From contig JADCRB010000016.1 in assembly GCA_021464245.1 (NCBI GenBank), forward strand, positions 6,790,461 through 6,854,460: a DNA stretch of 64,000 nt, in the 5' to 3' direction. The translations under genes and the position numbers were made by a program. This document shows positions 31,009 to 42,997 of this stretch, piece after piece. This DNA is from Carallia brachiata (Eukaryota; Streptophyta; Magnoliopsida; Malpighiales; Rhizophoraceae). Numbering within the stretch: the first letter of the stretch is position 1; every line of letters begins with the position of its first letter. The notes below the pieces were generated by a model. It searched no databases. It saw nothing but the letters and a program-made list of their open reading frames with translations, and was not told the origin of the DNA.

Positions 31009-31429
31009 GTAAGTCTGAAATTGGAAAACAGATCTCAGTTAGCTTTGACATTTAAAAGTAAAAGGTCAGCTGTATTGAATATTCTTCATTTCCTTTGTCC
31101 TTTTTTTCTTAAACCAACAATGAACTTGCATGCAACACACTTTTAAGTTTCTATTATAGGTGCCTTTGTTGATATGGAAGTATACTTGGTTAAGATGAAA
31201 TATTCATATGATTTAAGTAGACTTAGTTAATTTGCTGGACTAGACAAGTGCAATGGACTACAATTATTACTGACAGCATATGTGGGGGGCAGGGGAGATG
31301 GAAGGGGAGGAAAGAAAGAGATTGTCCTGCTGCATGAAAATTTTAGTTAGTAGCACACAAATCGTCACAAGTCATGGAGTTTTATTCACTCTTAAACACA
31401 ATGTTTCTTCTTCCTGTTTTTCCCCGCAG

Positions 31430-31605
31430 AGCGCCTGTGGAGCAGGAGAGAGGCCATATCTTCAGGAAATATCAATGCAACTGCATTACCCCGCTTCCAC
31501 TATTTCAGATGCCTGCTGAATAGTCGTGGAGTTCAAGCCGCTCCAGTCACCAACAAGTATGCCCGACAACCTCCAATTGGTCCAGGGTCATGCTATGTGC
31601 AATGA
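31430..31605 (+). pseudogene. Beta-hexosaminidase, last exon
   Basis: After acceptor TCCCCGCAG it reads ERLWSRREAISSGNINATAL, PRFHYFRCLLNSRGVQAAPV, and ends GPGSCYVQ with TGA at 31603-31605, the usual HEXO C-terminus. This exon is open and looks normal. With the stop in exon C, the lost acceptor, the frameshift and the missing 5' half, the gene is dead. Confidence 0.9.
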
Positions 31606-32580
31606 TTCTTCTGTTATGTCCTAAAAATTTTACACATCTGAACCTGCTGTTCAATTTTTATGCATGACAAATGTAACAACGCAGAATAACAGAATATTTG
31701 GCTGCTTTGTATCTGTTGGCTGTATCTTGTATAAACGAATAACATTTGCTGTCAGTTCGATGAAACTTATCACGACAACGACTGGTTGCGTGGAAATTAG
31801 CTTTATTGGCTGGGCAATTGTTGTTGTTAATGAGATCATACAGCGAGGGTTCTGTGTAATTTGCTGAGATAGTATTCCCATTGGCTTCGCGGTTGTCGTT
31901 GTTGCTGTCATCGTCCTTATTGGTCTTATCTCCCTCTTAGCCTACATCAATCTTACTTGGTGAAATTTTGCCACATCTATGAAAACTCTTTTATCCGAAG
32001 AAGTTTCGGCACTAAAAATTTAGGTGAGATTTAACTTCTGGTCCATGCATTTTGCTTCTCGTTATTTTCTAGGAAAACCATCACGTTGGATCAAAAGTAA
32101 TTTGAATTTTTGATAACTTGCCAATTAAAACTAATTGAAGAAAAACTGGCAAGGATTCCTAGAAATGATGGCAACCATAGCTGAGCACTCGGTTATTCAA
32201 TTTGTTGGTAATTCTTAGGATGAATTCGTATACCCATTGGCTTCTTTCTTGCTTTTTGCTTCCATAGACTAACACTACGTGGGATAAATTGAAATCTTTA
32301 TTTGACGGGTCCTGACCATTTAAGATTGGATTGAGCTGACTTTTGTTTAAATTTCAATTTCTACACCCCTCCATGGCTACTGTTACTCTATCAGGAGAAC
32401 AGTCGAGTAACTCTAGCATAAGAAGACTTCACTATGTAAGAATTTCCAACTCTTGAATCATTTCAAAGACTCTTGGGACTCTCCCTGACGCGTGCCAGAA
32501 GTCCAAATGTAGTCTTACCCTGTTGATAACAGCTTGAGAACAGTACAAACTAGAAAAAGCCATGGAACAAGTGCTTTGCT
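31606..32580 (+). other. 3' flank of the hexosaminidase remnant
   Basis: The former 3' untranslated region and downstream spacer. No gene seen. Short frames at 31651-31911 show no recognisable motifs. Confidence 0.5.
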
Positions 32581-33560
32581 CGTACAAATTAGTCTGTTCG
32601 GATTGTAAGTTTTTGGTGAGAAAATAAAATAAAAAAATATAAAAAAAATAAAATTTTATATTTAAATTATATAAGAAAATGTTGAGAAATAAAAATTTAT
32701 GAATAAAATTACTAAAATATCCCGACAATCATTAAATAATAAGTTAAATAGAGTTAAAAAAATAAAACTATTTCAGTTACTATTTTCCTTTTTTTTTTTT
32801 TGTCANTTCAAAACTAGCATTTCTTATAAAAAAAGGATTAATATAAAAAAATCACTAATTTTACATAAAATAATAAATCTAATACTAATTCTAAAAAGTA
32901 ATGATCTAACATAATTAAATTTTTTTATAATAAATCTAACACACCGTCAATTTCTCCTAATAGAAATCATTAGCATGTATACACGGCATGCTTATGTATG
33001 AAAAATTGACCACATAATTAGTCATGCTTCATTTAATTTATAATTCATAAAAATAAAAAGAAAGCTAAATAAAACATAAAAAAATATTTAAAGACATTTT
33101 TCATCTCTCTCCTCTCTTCTTCTCTCTCCTCTTCTACCAACGCAATGTAAAAAAACAATTGTTAATCTTTCTCCCGCCACCCACTTTGTTTCTTTTCTTA
33201 CAAATAAATATTTTAAAATAAAATAAAATTGATATGGATCTCTTCATATGAATCATTCGATTAGTATTCTTTATAATTTTGTCAAGGACTGTACAAACTT
33301 GATTTGAAAATAAATTCACAATTTTATCTTCAACTGAATAAAGACATTTTTCATCTCTCTCTTCTCTCCTTCTCTCTCCTCTTCTACCAACCCAATGTAA
33401 AAAAACAATTGTTAATCTTTCTCCTGCCACCCACTTTTTTACTTTTCTTCAAAAGAAATCAATATTAAAAATTTTGTAATTAAAATTTGTTTATTTAATC
33501 TGTAAATATATTTGATTCTTGACATAAAATTTTTTTGTACTACATAATTGTAGGGGCTGT
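32581..33560. repeat. AT-rich repeat cluster with one ambiguous base
   Basis: AT-rich DNA holding one copy of a dispersed repeat (32837-33020; related sequence inverted at 45060-45240 and again at 54655-54800). A segment of about 110 bases with pyrimidine-rich tcatctctct is present twice in direct orientation (33090-33199 and 33340-33449). Between the copies lies a piece that matches the LTR remnant at 43829-43985. One N is at 32806. Confidence 0.6.
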
Positions 33561-34385
33561 TGTAAACGAAGAAAAAAAAAATTAATAGTCAATGGTTGGC
33601 GTTGCCGACCTTGAAATCGGCAACGCCGACCAAGGAAATTTTTTTTTTCAAAAATATTCCTTTCCTACGATATTTTCACACGGGAAAGGATCTCTATAAA
33701 TAGGTCCTTACCTCTTCGTTCAAAACATATTCAGAAAATCTATAAACAGAAAAATACAGAGAATTTGAGAGAAAAAGAAAATTTTAAAAATCTCTCAAGA
33801 AAATTTTGAAAATCTCTAAATCAAATTTCTCCTTTTTTTACGTATTTTTACTCTGCAGTATACTCTCTTAACTCCTTTTTTAGAGATATTTCAGGGGTAA
33901 GTTCCAAAAAATTTGTTATTTCCATTTTTAAGGTTATTTTTAGGTTTATGTTCTTTGATTGCTCTAAATTTGAATTTGTGAGAATATAGATATGAAAATA
34001 TCAAAATACTGCAAATTCGGTTGGGATCAAGCCTCATACGACCCTCAGAAAAAGTCCAGGCAGCTCATCCGAGAACAAATCCCTTCGACCCTCGGTGAAA
34101 TAAAGGCAGATTGGCTTAGATCAGGTCTCTGCGGTTCTTAATCATAGTCTAAACGTCCAAACCAGATCCAGTTTCAGTCTACCTAATTCAATATAAAGTT
34201 GTGGAAATTATTTCTGTCAAAATCAAGCTCGTGCAGCCCTTGACAGAGTCAAAAAAAGGAACACTAATCGGAGGATCTACGGAGATCGACCTCACGTAAA
34301 TTTTCTTTTATTTTAAATTTTTATTTGTAATTTATTTTTGTATTTTCGAGTTTAATTGTTTTAGATTCGAAATTTACCCGTTACA
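33561..34385 (+). repeat. 5' LTR of Tat copy 2
   Basis: 825 bp, TGTAAACG...CCGTTACA. The U3 has an inverted repeat at 33593-33634 (ggcgttgccga facing tcggcaacgcc), and TATAAATAGG is at 33695-33704. The second half (R/U5) is closely similar to the LTR of copy 1; the U3 is not. Confidence 0.9.
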
Positions 34386-34434
34386 AATTTTTGGCACGCT
34401 CAGTGGGATCTCTTCACCTCCCATCTCTTGTTCC
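34386..34434 (+). other. Primer binding site region, Tat copy 2
   Basis: AATTTTTGGCACGCTCAGTG follows the LTR, matching copy 1 with one change. The tRNA was not identified. Confidence 0.6.
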
Positions 34435-34595
34435 TAAAAAAAACAAAAAAAGCAGCGGAGAAAAAAAAAAAAAAGAAGAAAAAAAAGAAAAAAAAGAAAA
34501 AGAAAAAGAGAAAAAGACAAAACAGAAAAGAAGACAAAAAAAAGGTAAAAAGTAAAAAAAAGTAAAAAAAAGTTAAAAAAAAAGAAAAAGAAATT
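34435..34595 (+). repeat. Homopurine leader tract of Tat copy 2
   Basis: About 160 bases of almost only A and G, the counterpart of 26803-26999. Confidence 0.75.
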
Positions 34596-34619
34596 TTTAA
34601 GAGGTATCCAGCACATCAA

Positions 34620-36020
34620 ATGACACCAAAAAGAAGTACAGCTGTCGGTACCAAAAAAAGGCAACGGCTCCTTTACCTGCATCAACTACCCTACCTGAAT
34701 ACGCAGGCCCAGAAACCCGTGGACGGACACGATTTCTTGCCGTCCAAACTCGAAAAAAATATTAAAACGGAGAGTCCACAGCTCGCACAGCAATAGGATC
34801 TCTCCCCTGATTCTCTTGCCGTATGGAGGAGTCGATCACCCACCCTGATCGAAGTCGGGGCAACGTGACGAAGCCTGCTCAACAGAATCCAACATATTAT
34901 GTAGAGATCCACACAGAAGAATCATAGGAATTAGAAGAGTTTTCTCCCCCAGTCTTTCACGGAGCCTCATCTGTTGCCGTCATGATGACCAATACAACTA
35001 GTACAAAAGGAAGAATTTCAGAATTGGAGAACAAGATTTTGCAGCTGATCAGAGTCGTAGAAAGGATCAACAGATCTTCGCTCTCAAAGGAAAGACCCCG
35101 ATCCAAATTGATCCCGAGATCCGCGAGGAGCAACCATATCCACCCGGTTTCACTCCAGAAGCCACACCAGCAGACGTCTTCACTGCAGAAAATAAATCAG
35201 GTAGTTCTATACAGCTGCCACTCTCAAATTCTGTAGCTTTGCTATTTGTTCGACAATTGCAGGAAATGATAGCTAATACGATCCGCCTGCAACAAGTTAC
35301 ATCCTTCCAAGGATCATAGATGTACGTCAAACCGTACACCAGACGGATCGAAAATCTCAACATGCCTTTGGGCTACCAGCCGCCCAAATTTCAACAATTC
35401 GATGGACAAGGTGATCCCAAACAGCACATCGCCCACTTCGTTGAAACCTGCAACAACGCAGGGACTTACGGAGATCTCTTGGTGAAGCAGTTTGTTCGTT
35501 CACTCAGGGAGACCGCTTTCAACTGGTTCATAAATCTTGAACCAGAATCGATCGACAGTTGGGAACAGCTGCAACAAGAGTTTCTCAACAGATTTTTCAG
35601 CACTCGAATGATGGTAAGTATGATGGAGCTTACCAGCACCAAACAAAGGAAATGAGAGCCTGTTGTCTAATATATTAATAGATGGCGTGCCCTCATCTTG
35701 GATTGCAAAGATCATCTGACGGAGACTTCTGCCGTGGAGATGTGCATCCAGGGAATGCATTGGGAGCTGTTATACATCTTGCAGGGTATCAAACCCGAAC
35801 CTTCGAAGAACTGGCGACCCGCGCACATGATATGGAGATAACCATCCAGACTTTCGGGGGCACGGTTCCCATCCAGCTGGACCAACAAGGTGGCAGAAGG
35901 GAGATTAAGAAACCCAACAGCTCTGGAAAAGGGAAAGAAGTGATGACTGTTGAAGCTGCACCAGTAAAAGTAGGAGCCAAAGCTAAAGTAAATCCTCCGA
36001 CCCTAATAACTCAGCCAAAA
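34620..36020 (+). pseudogene. Tat copy 2 gag, decayed
   Basis: Gag core readable at 35320-35655: MYVKPYTRRIENLNMPLGYQ, FVRSLRETAFNWFINLEPES and WEQLQQEFLNRFFSTRM. Stops break it (for example TAG at 35317-35319, TGA at 35653-35655). The N-terminal part has several frameshifts. Confidence 0.8.
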
Positions 36021-37600
36021 TAATAGGAAAGGCGGAAAGTGACATTGCGAGAGTTGGAGCAAAAGCAGTATCCATTTACTGATTCAGACGTTCCCTACAT
36101 CCTTGAGCAACTCCTAGAGGCGAAGCTGATCGAACTCCTAGAGTACAAGTAGTCGAATGAAAAAGATCGAGTCAGCGATCCAAGATTCTGTAAATATCAC
36201 CGCACAGTAAGTCATCCAACTGAGAAATGTTTTGTCCTAAAGTAGCTAATCATGAAGTTCAAGAGTCAGAATAAAATCATTTTGGACTAGGAAGGTGTAA
36301 CCTTGACAAACCAGACCACCATCACTTCAAAATCATCAGAAGAGGTGACACACCGTAAGGAGGAGCCGCTCAACAACAAAAAGTCGACAACAGAGAAGGT
36401 ATATGAAGCTCTCTAAACCCTTTTCGCTAAACCTCAACTGTTTATAGCTTTGCAATCAACAGAAGTGTGGCAAAATCAAGTCATCAATACTCTCCAGACC
36501 TCAATTGGATCTCTACCATCAAGTAATTTCAACTCGGTGGAGCATCAGGTGGCCCAAAATCATGTCGGATATTACTCCGCTATCTCATTTTCGGATGAGG
36601 ATCTCCTGCTGGGGTCCAAACCCCACAATCAACCGCTGTATGTATCAGGCTATGTGAGAGAACAGAAGGTCCGACGTATTCTGATTGACGATGGCTCGAC
36701 AGTCAATATTATCCCAAAATCCACTATAAAGGAGCTCGGCATCGGCATTGATGAGTTATCAGACAGCCGCTTGATGATTCATAACTTTGATCAAGGAGGA
36801 CAGAAAGCAATTGGGATGATTCGTTTGAAGCTAACTATCGGTAATCTCACTTTTAGCACTCTATTTCATGTGATCGATGCACGCACCGCATATAAGATGT
36901 TGCTAGGACGACTGTGGATTCATGGAAATGAAGTTGTGCTCTGAAGTCTACATCAGTGCTTCAAGTACTACAAGGATGGCGTTCAAAAGGAAATCTACAC
37001 CGACACAGATAATCCGAAGATCATTCCATCAAAAGTTACTTGGACTGGGGGCATCCACAAAAAGGGAAAAGCTGTCGAAGAACCTGCCGATGCTCAACCT
37101 CAAGCTCCAACAAATGAAAAGCTGCCACAGCTGCTGAACTTCGTCCGAAGGATGTTGCATCTTCAAGCTCCACTCCATCCTACGCTATGTGCCAAGTCAC
37201 GACGCCAGAAGGTCAACCCCCTTTCTCTTATTGTATTGATCTTAAACAGGAGTAAGGACATACCAACCCAAGACAAAAGAACTGCACAACCTGAAGACTT
37301 ACACTTACCGATACCAAAGATTGAGCCGGTTTTGTCCTCAAAACCATTAAAAGGCTTGTCACCACACACGGGGGCAGTCGAAGGCGGCTCACTTCCAGAA
37401 AGAAGAGTACACGAAGGATTCGATCCTAATGCATACAAGCTCTTGGCCAAGGCAGACTATGACTTCTCAAACCCGAGCACAATGGGTACGCTGCCGTCCA
37501 CACATGGCGCCACTTCTCAATCATCACAGTCCCGACCTGGCTTAGGCTATCAGGAGAAGTCCCCTGTGCGAATCACGCTAAAGAGCCGAAGCCGATAGCT
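36021..37600 (+). pseudogene. Tat copy 2 protease region, decayed
   Basis: The protease frame 36450-36944 reads SGYVREQKVRRILIDDGSTV, ELSDSRLMIHNFDQGGQKAI and MLLGRLWIHGNEVVL. The first 400 bases carry several TAG codons at sites where copy 1 has CAG, AAG or GAG. Later parts are in shifted frames. Confidence 0.8.
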
Positions 37601-38800
37601 AAAGCACGTGCCATCACCACCACCAAACAAGACAGACTTATCCAGTAAACAAAGAAGATGAAGTCAGGGCTTTACATTTCATGTCACAATTAGCGAGGAG
37701 GCTGAGTCCGACTCATCAGAAGGCGAAGTAAAGGAGGCTCCCCCGGAACTTGAAGATGGTGGCCAAGAACTGTTGATGAACTCAAGGAGGTCAATCTTGG
37801 CTCTCCGGAAGATCCTCGACCTACATTTGTAAGTGCTTTACTTACTGCAGAAGAAGAACAAGAATATGTTTAGGTATTAAGTCAATACAGGGACGTGTTC
37901 GCATGGAGTTACAAAGAAATGCCTGGACTTGACCCGAAGATTGCGGTGCATCGTCTAGCAGTAAAGAAGGGTGTTCGTTCTGTCAAGCAGCCACAACAAC
38001 GGTTGCCCGGAACTCATTCCACAAATCGAGGAGGAGGTTAACAAGCTGATCAATGCTGGCTTCATCCGAGAGGTCACCTACCCAACGTGGATTGCCAACA
38101 TAGTCCCGGTAAGAAAGAAGAATGGACAGTTGAGGGTATGTGTTGATTTTCGAGATCTTAACAGGGCCTGTCCAAAAGATGACTTTCCATTGCCCATAAC
38201 GGAGATCACAGTCGATGCAACAACGGGTCACGAAGCATTGTCTTCATGGATGGTTCTTCAGGCTATAACCAAATCAGAATGCACCAGAAGACGAGGAGTT
38301 GACAGCATTCCGCACCCCAAAAGGTATATACTGCAAAGTTATGCCGTTTGGATTAAAAAATGCTGGCGCCACTTATCAACGTGCTATGCAAAAATTTTTG
38401 ATGACATGCTGCACAAGATTGTAGAATGTTATGTTGATGACTTAGTTGTAAAGACTAAGAAGCGCAAAGACCACCTCGAGGATCTCAAGACGGTGTTAAA
38501 GACTTCGAGGCATCAGCTAAAATGAACCCTCTCAAGTGTGCATTCGGTGTCACATCAGGAAAGTTTCTTGGGTTCGTGGTGCGCCATCGTGGAATCGAAG
38601 TTGATCAGTCAAAGGTTGAGGCAATTCAAAAGATGCCTGAACCTAAAAACCTGCACGAGCTGCGAAGTTACAAGGAAAGCTGGCCTACATTCGCCGTTTC
38701 ATTCCAATTTAGCTGGGAGATGTCAACCTTTCCATCGGTTGATGAAGAAGGATGTCAACTTCGAGTGGGACGAAGCTTGCAGCAAAGCCTTTGAGAGCAT
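37601..38800 (+). pseudogene. Tat copy 2 reverse transcriptase, decayed
   Basis: VNKLINAGFIREVTYPTWIA, VRKKNGQLRVCVDFRDLNRA and ECYVDDLVVKTKKRKDHL are readable, but one-base indels near 38250 and 38330 take the block between them out of frame. LKCAFGVTSGKFLGFVV follows in another frame (38522 on). Confidence 0.85.
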
Positions 38801-39660
38801 AAAGAAGTACCTTTCCAATCCACCGTCCTGGGAGCTCCAATTCAAGGAAAGTCGTTGATTCTCTACATTGCAGCGCAGGAAAGATCTTTGGGAGCCTCTT
38901 GCACAGGAAAATGAGCAGGGAAAGGAAGTTGCCCTGTTACTTGAGCAGAACACTAAACGGTCCGGAGCTGCTAGTTATTCGCCCATTGAAAAGACATGTC
39001 TAGCACTGTTCTTTGCCATTGAAGCTGAGGCACTACATGCAAGCTCACACGGTACGTCTCATTGCCAGAGCTGATCCTGTCAAATATATCTTATCTAGAC
39101 CAATCTTGTCAGGACGACTTGCCAAGTGGGCAGTAATCCTAAAGCTACGACATTGTCTACGTGCCTCAAAAAGCAGTCAAAGGACAAGCCTAGCAGACTT
39201 CCTTGCAGATCACCCTATCCGTCAGATTGGGAGTTCACAGATGATCTTCCAGATGAAGAGGTCTTTTATTGAGACACTGCCATGGACGATGTTCTTTGAT
39301 GGTGCAGCAAGCGTGATGGTGCTGGTGCGGCATAGTGTTTGTCACTCCTCAACGACAAATACTACCATATGCTATCATTCTCGGTGAGTTATGTTCAAAT
39401 AATGTTGCTGAATACCAGGCTTTGATCATTGGTCTTCAAATGGCTGTCGATATGAAGATTCCAACTATAGAAGTCCATGGAGATTCCCAGCTCGTCATCA
39501 ACCAACTTACAGGATTGTATGATGTGAAGAAAGAGGACCTTGCGCTTACCATCAACGTGCTCGACAGCTAATGGATGAATTTGAAAGCATCACCTTGGAG
39601 CATGTGCCTCGACGAGAAAACACTCAGGCAGACGCGTTGGCTAACCTGGCCACTCTCTTG
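38801..39660 (+). pseudogene. Tat copy 2 dual RNase H, decayed
   Basis: First RNase H: SPIEKTCLALFFAIE, LRHYMQAHTVRLIARADPVK and ILSRPILSGRLAKWAVIL. Second, archaeal-type RNase H: WTMFFDGAA, ELCSNNVAEYQALIIGLQMA and IEVHGDSQLVINQLTGLYDV. At least five frameshifts. Confidence 0.85.
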
Positions 39661-41018
39661 CAAAGTCAGAAATCCAGGCTACAGTTGTTGCCGTATGCCA
39701 GAAATGGATAGTGCCACAGAAGGATGATGAAGAAACTACAGCAGCCAACGCTGTATCTGTACGTCTCGCGGAGGACGAGGATTGGCGCCAACCAATCATT
39801 GACTACCTACAGCACGGGAAGCTGCCCGAAGATCGTCGTCATAAGACAGAAATTCAACGACGAGCTCCCCGCTTCATATATCTCAAGGATGCTCTGTATC
39901 GAAGGTCTTTTGATGGAGTTTTACTTCGCTGCCTAGGCAATGAAGAGGCAAAACAGGCTCTCACTGAAGCACATTCTTGTTTGTGGCGGACATCAATCGG
40001 GGCCTAAGTTGCACTTCCACTCAGAAGGATGGGATACTACTGGCCAACCATGGTACGTGATTCAATTGAGTTTGCTAAAACCTGTCAAGCTTGTCAATTT
40101 CATGCAATTACATACATCAACCACCGGAGCCACTGCATCCAACTGTCTCATTGGCCCTTTGAAGCTTGGGGTCTCGACTTAGTGGGGCCCTTGCCAAAGT
40201 CATCCCTGGGTCACCTGTACATCCTCGCAGCAACCGACTACTTCTCAAAATGGGCGAAGCCATTCCACTTAGAGAGGTAAAGAAGGAGCATGTTGCCAAT
40301 TTCATCGGACTCAGCTGATCTATCGCTATGGAGTCCCTCGATTCATCATCACTGATAATGGTAAGCAGTTCTACAACAGCTTGATCGACAAACTCTGCGA
40401 GAAGTTCAAGTTCAAGCAGTACAAGTCATCCATGTACAATGCCCCAGCAAATGGCTTGGCTGAAGCATTCAACAAGACCTTATGCAACCTATTGCGGAAG
40501 GTAGTCTCTAAATCCAAAAGAGATTGGCATGACAGAATTCCGGAGGCATTATGGGCGTATCGTACAACTTACCGGACTCCAACACAGGCGACGCCATACT
40601 CACTTGTCTACGGTGTCGAAGCAATACTGCCGTTGGAAACACAGATTCCATCTCTGCGCATGGCTGTTCTGGAAGGACTCACACGGAGGAGAATGCTCGC
40701 CTACGTCTGGATGAGTTAGAAGCCCTCGATGAAAGGAGGCTCGAAGCACAACAGCAACTTGAGTGCTACCAAGCCCGGCTCACCAACACGTTCAACCGCA
40801 GGGTCCGCCCTCGATCTTTTCAAGTTGGAGACCTTGTTCTTGCAGTACGACGGCCCATCAACATGAAGCATCGGCCTGGTGACAAGCTTACTTCCAAATG
40901 GGACGGGCCATACTTAGTGCAGGAGGCCTATACTCACAACGCTTACATGCTGTCAGACCAAGAAGGCGTCCGAATCGGCCCAATCAATGGTAAATTTCTG
41001 AAACAGTATTATGTGTAA
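39661..41018 (+). pseudogene. Tat copy 2 integrase, decayed
   Basis: Linker YLKDALYRRSFDGVLLRCL, then core FEAWGLDLVGPLPKSSLGHL, a frame with NAPANGLAEAFNKTLCNLLR, and the C-terminus RPRSFQVGDLVLAVRRPINM ending NGKFLKQYYV with a stop at 41016-41018. Frameshifts near 40260, 40305 and 40685. Confidence 0.85.
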
Positions 41019-41374
41019 ATATGTTGAAAAAAAATCAAAAAAAAAAAAAAAAGAAAAAAAAAATCAAAAAAAAAAAAAAAAAGTTCGGAAGTCCCAATCT
41101 GAAAGTCCAAGCGAAAATCCAAGCCCAAACACTTGAGCCCAAATCAGAAAACACAAGCCCAACTTAAAAGCCTAAAAACTAAGTCCAAATTTAAAACCCA
41201 AACACTCGACCCAAATCTAAAAGTCCAAGTCCAAAACCCAAACACTCGACCCAAATCCAATCCAAAAAACCAAAACCCAAAAATCTCAAGTTTCAGACAC
41301 AAGTCCAGAACTCAGGTTCAAAATCCAATCCAACTCCTAGCCCGCATGAGTATAAACTGTGAACGGCCCAAAAA

Positions 41375-41382
41375 TATAAAAG
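41375..41382 (+). promoter_or_regulatory. TATA box of the WUS-like gene, copy 2
   Basis: TATAAAAG 88 bases before the ATG at 41470, same context as in copy 1 (cccaaaaatataaaagcgac). Confidence 0.6.
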
Positions 41383-41469
41383 CGACGGAGGGTTTGAGTT
41401 TGAAACTCAGCCTCAGTCTCAACCAATCTTCACTACATACCAGACCTTTGCTCCTCTGTTACAAGAAAG

Positions 41470-42079
41470 ATGGAACGAGTTGTAGAATCTCAAGACAAGG
41501 GAGAAGAAAGGTCACCCCGCATAAGGTGGCAACCAACCATGCTACAACTGCAAATTTTGGAGGAAGTCTTCCACAACAATGGAGGTATTATTCATAATAC
41601 ATCTCAGATTTACCAACTTGTCTCACGATTGTGCCCGCTCGGGGCGATCGAAGGAAAAAATGTGTTTTATTGGTTCCAGAATCGGAGAAAGAGGAAGAAA
41701 CCAGTACTGAGAACTGCTTTTTCCAAAGAATAGTCCGATAGTAGATCCCACCGGTACAGCTTCGCCCTCAAATGAAGCAAGTCTGAGTTCTACCACTGCA
41801 ATAGTCACTTCAGGCTATAATGATCAAAGCCGTAGCCTGTGGGATCATGCGTACTAGTCCTGGTGGTCTTACGGAATCAGTTAAGGGTTCATCCCTCCTA
41901 AGTACTTAAGTTCAGAAGGAACTTTTCCAATAAGAAGAAGTCATTCCAGCGAAACTTTGCCTCTCTTCCTAGAATATTCCAGCTGCATCAACCAGCGGGA
42001 AGGCTCCAGCGACGTCAACATCATCGGCCCACCAGACGAGGCCGAACTTGACTTGGAGTTGCGCCTCAGGCCCCGCTAG
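41470..42079 (+). pseudogene. WUSCHEL-like homeobox gene inside Tat copy 2
   Basis: ATG at 41470-41472. The homeodomain is complete and in one frame: RIRWQPTMLQLQILEEVFHN, then IEGKNVFYWFQNRRKRKK, to a TAG at 41731-41733. Compared with copy 1, an 8-base deletion plus a C-to-T stop occurs there. The tail then runs in the -8 frame with two more stops (near 41854 and 41881), through GFIPPKYLSSEGTFPIRR, TLPLFLEY (WUS box, 41954-41977) and AELDLELRLRPR (EAR motif) to TAG at 42077-42079. WUS box and EAR motif share one frame and one stop here. The whole would be about 200 residues, near the size of small WUS-clade proteins such as WOX5. Homeodomain, WUS box and EAR together point to the WUS clade of WOX factors; the RR-K/S-R after WFQN differs from WUS (HKAR). 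Confidence 0.85.
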
Positions 42080-42276
42080 GACGGTTGACAAGATAAGGTG
42101 CAACGACTTCTGCAGCACACGACAACGACTTCTGCAACACAGGGTAACGACTTTCGTGACACGTTTCAGCCGCTGCCGCTTTTGTCTCTTATGCGGGAAA
42201 GGGACGTGGATAACCCTGCTTGATTCTGCGTACCTTCTTTTTGACTTTTCAAAAAAAAAAAACTCTTTATTGTATG

Positions 42277-42500
42277 TATATATATCCTGCATGCCCGAGT
42301 TATAATACTCACCCCTCAGCTCTTCTTTTTCTCGAAAAGAAAATGGCTAGTCTCTGCACTTGTCTCAGAAAGTCCTTTGATCAAGAAGTTGGAGGTACAT
42401 GAGCTAAGAAAAGAAGAAGTAGTATTTCTCGAGGGATTCCTAATAGCCCTCGAAACTCAGTCTCTAACGCCATCGGTGTCATGGAGTTCCAACTACTCTC
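42277..42500 (+). other. Second cargo block, copy 2
   Basis: TATATATA at 42277-42284, then ATG at 42343-42345 opening MASLCTCLRKSFDQEVGGT and a stop at 42400-42402. The alternative frame is open as LEVHELRKEEVVFLEG, as in copy 1. Product unknown. Conservation of box, spacing and start codon with 18720-18944 shows that this is part of the family and not a chance ORF in one copy. Confidence 0.45.
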
Positions 42501-42975
42501 CTTAGTTCACATCTACCACAGAGAGATGAGAAGCTGCAATCATCCTAATCTTCATTTAGATGTGGCGACGTATAGGAAAGTTCCAACTACTCTCCTTACG
42601 TTGGAGCAGACTTGGGAATCATCACTACAGTCAGTCTCTTTGTGTGCCGGTCTTGAAGTTTCGTAGTGCCGGTCTTGAAGGTTCAAGTTCTTTGCCTATC
42701 GGATCGTCCTCACCAGAGCTATGGAACTTTAAGACATATAAGAAATCTTTTGCGAGCTATGGAAGCTCGACTTCACCTGGAGCCAGAATGTCAATTTTTA
42801 TATTGGCTGGGCTGCTAACTTCCTCAAGATCGTATCGGATCCTTATTGCGATCCAACAACAGCATGCATAGTCGGAGTTCGAAGATTTCAACGTTCAATG
42901 TTCACCAGGACATCTCAAATTTCAAACTGGACTTCAAGGCTCGATTCGGATCACGTCCGCAAAGTACTTTCTTAC

Positions 42976-42997
42976 CGACCCTTGAAGTGGGGGTATT
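42976..42997 (+). other. Polypurine tract, Tat copy 2
   Basis: CTTGAAGTGGGGGTATT directly before the 3' LTR. Confidence 0.8.
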
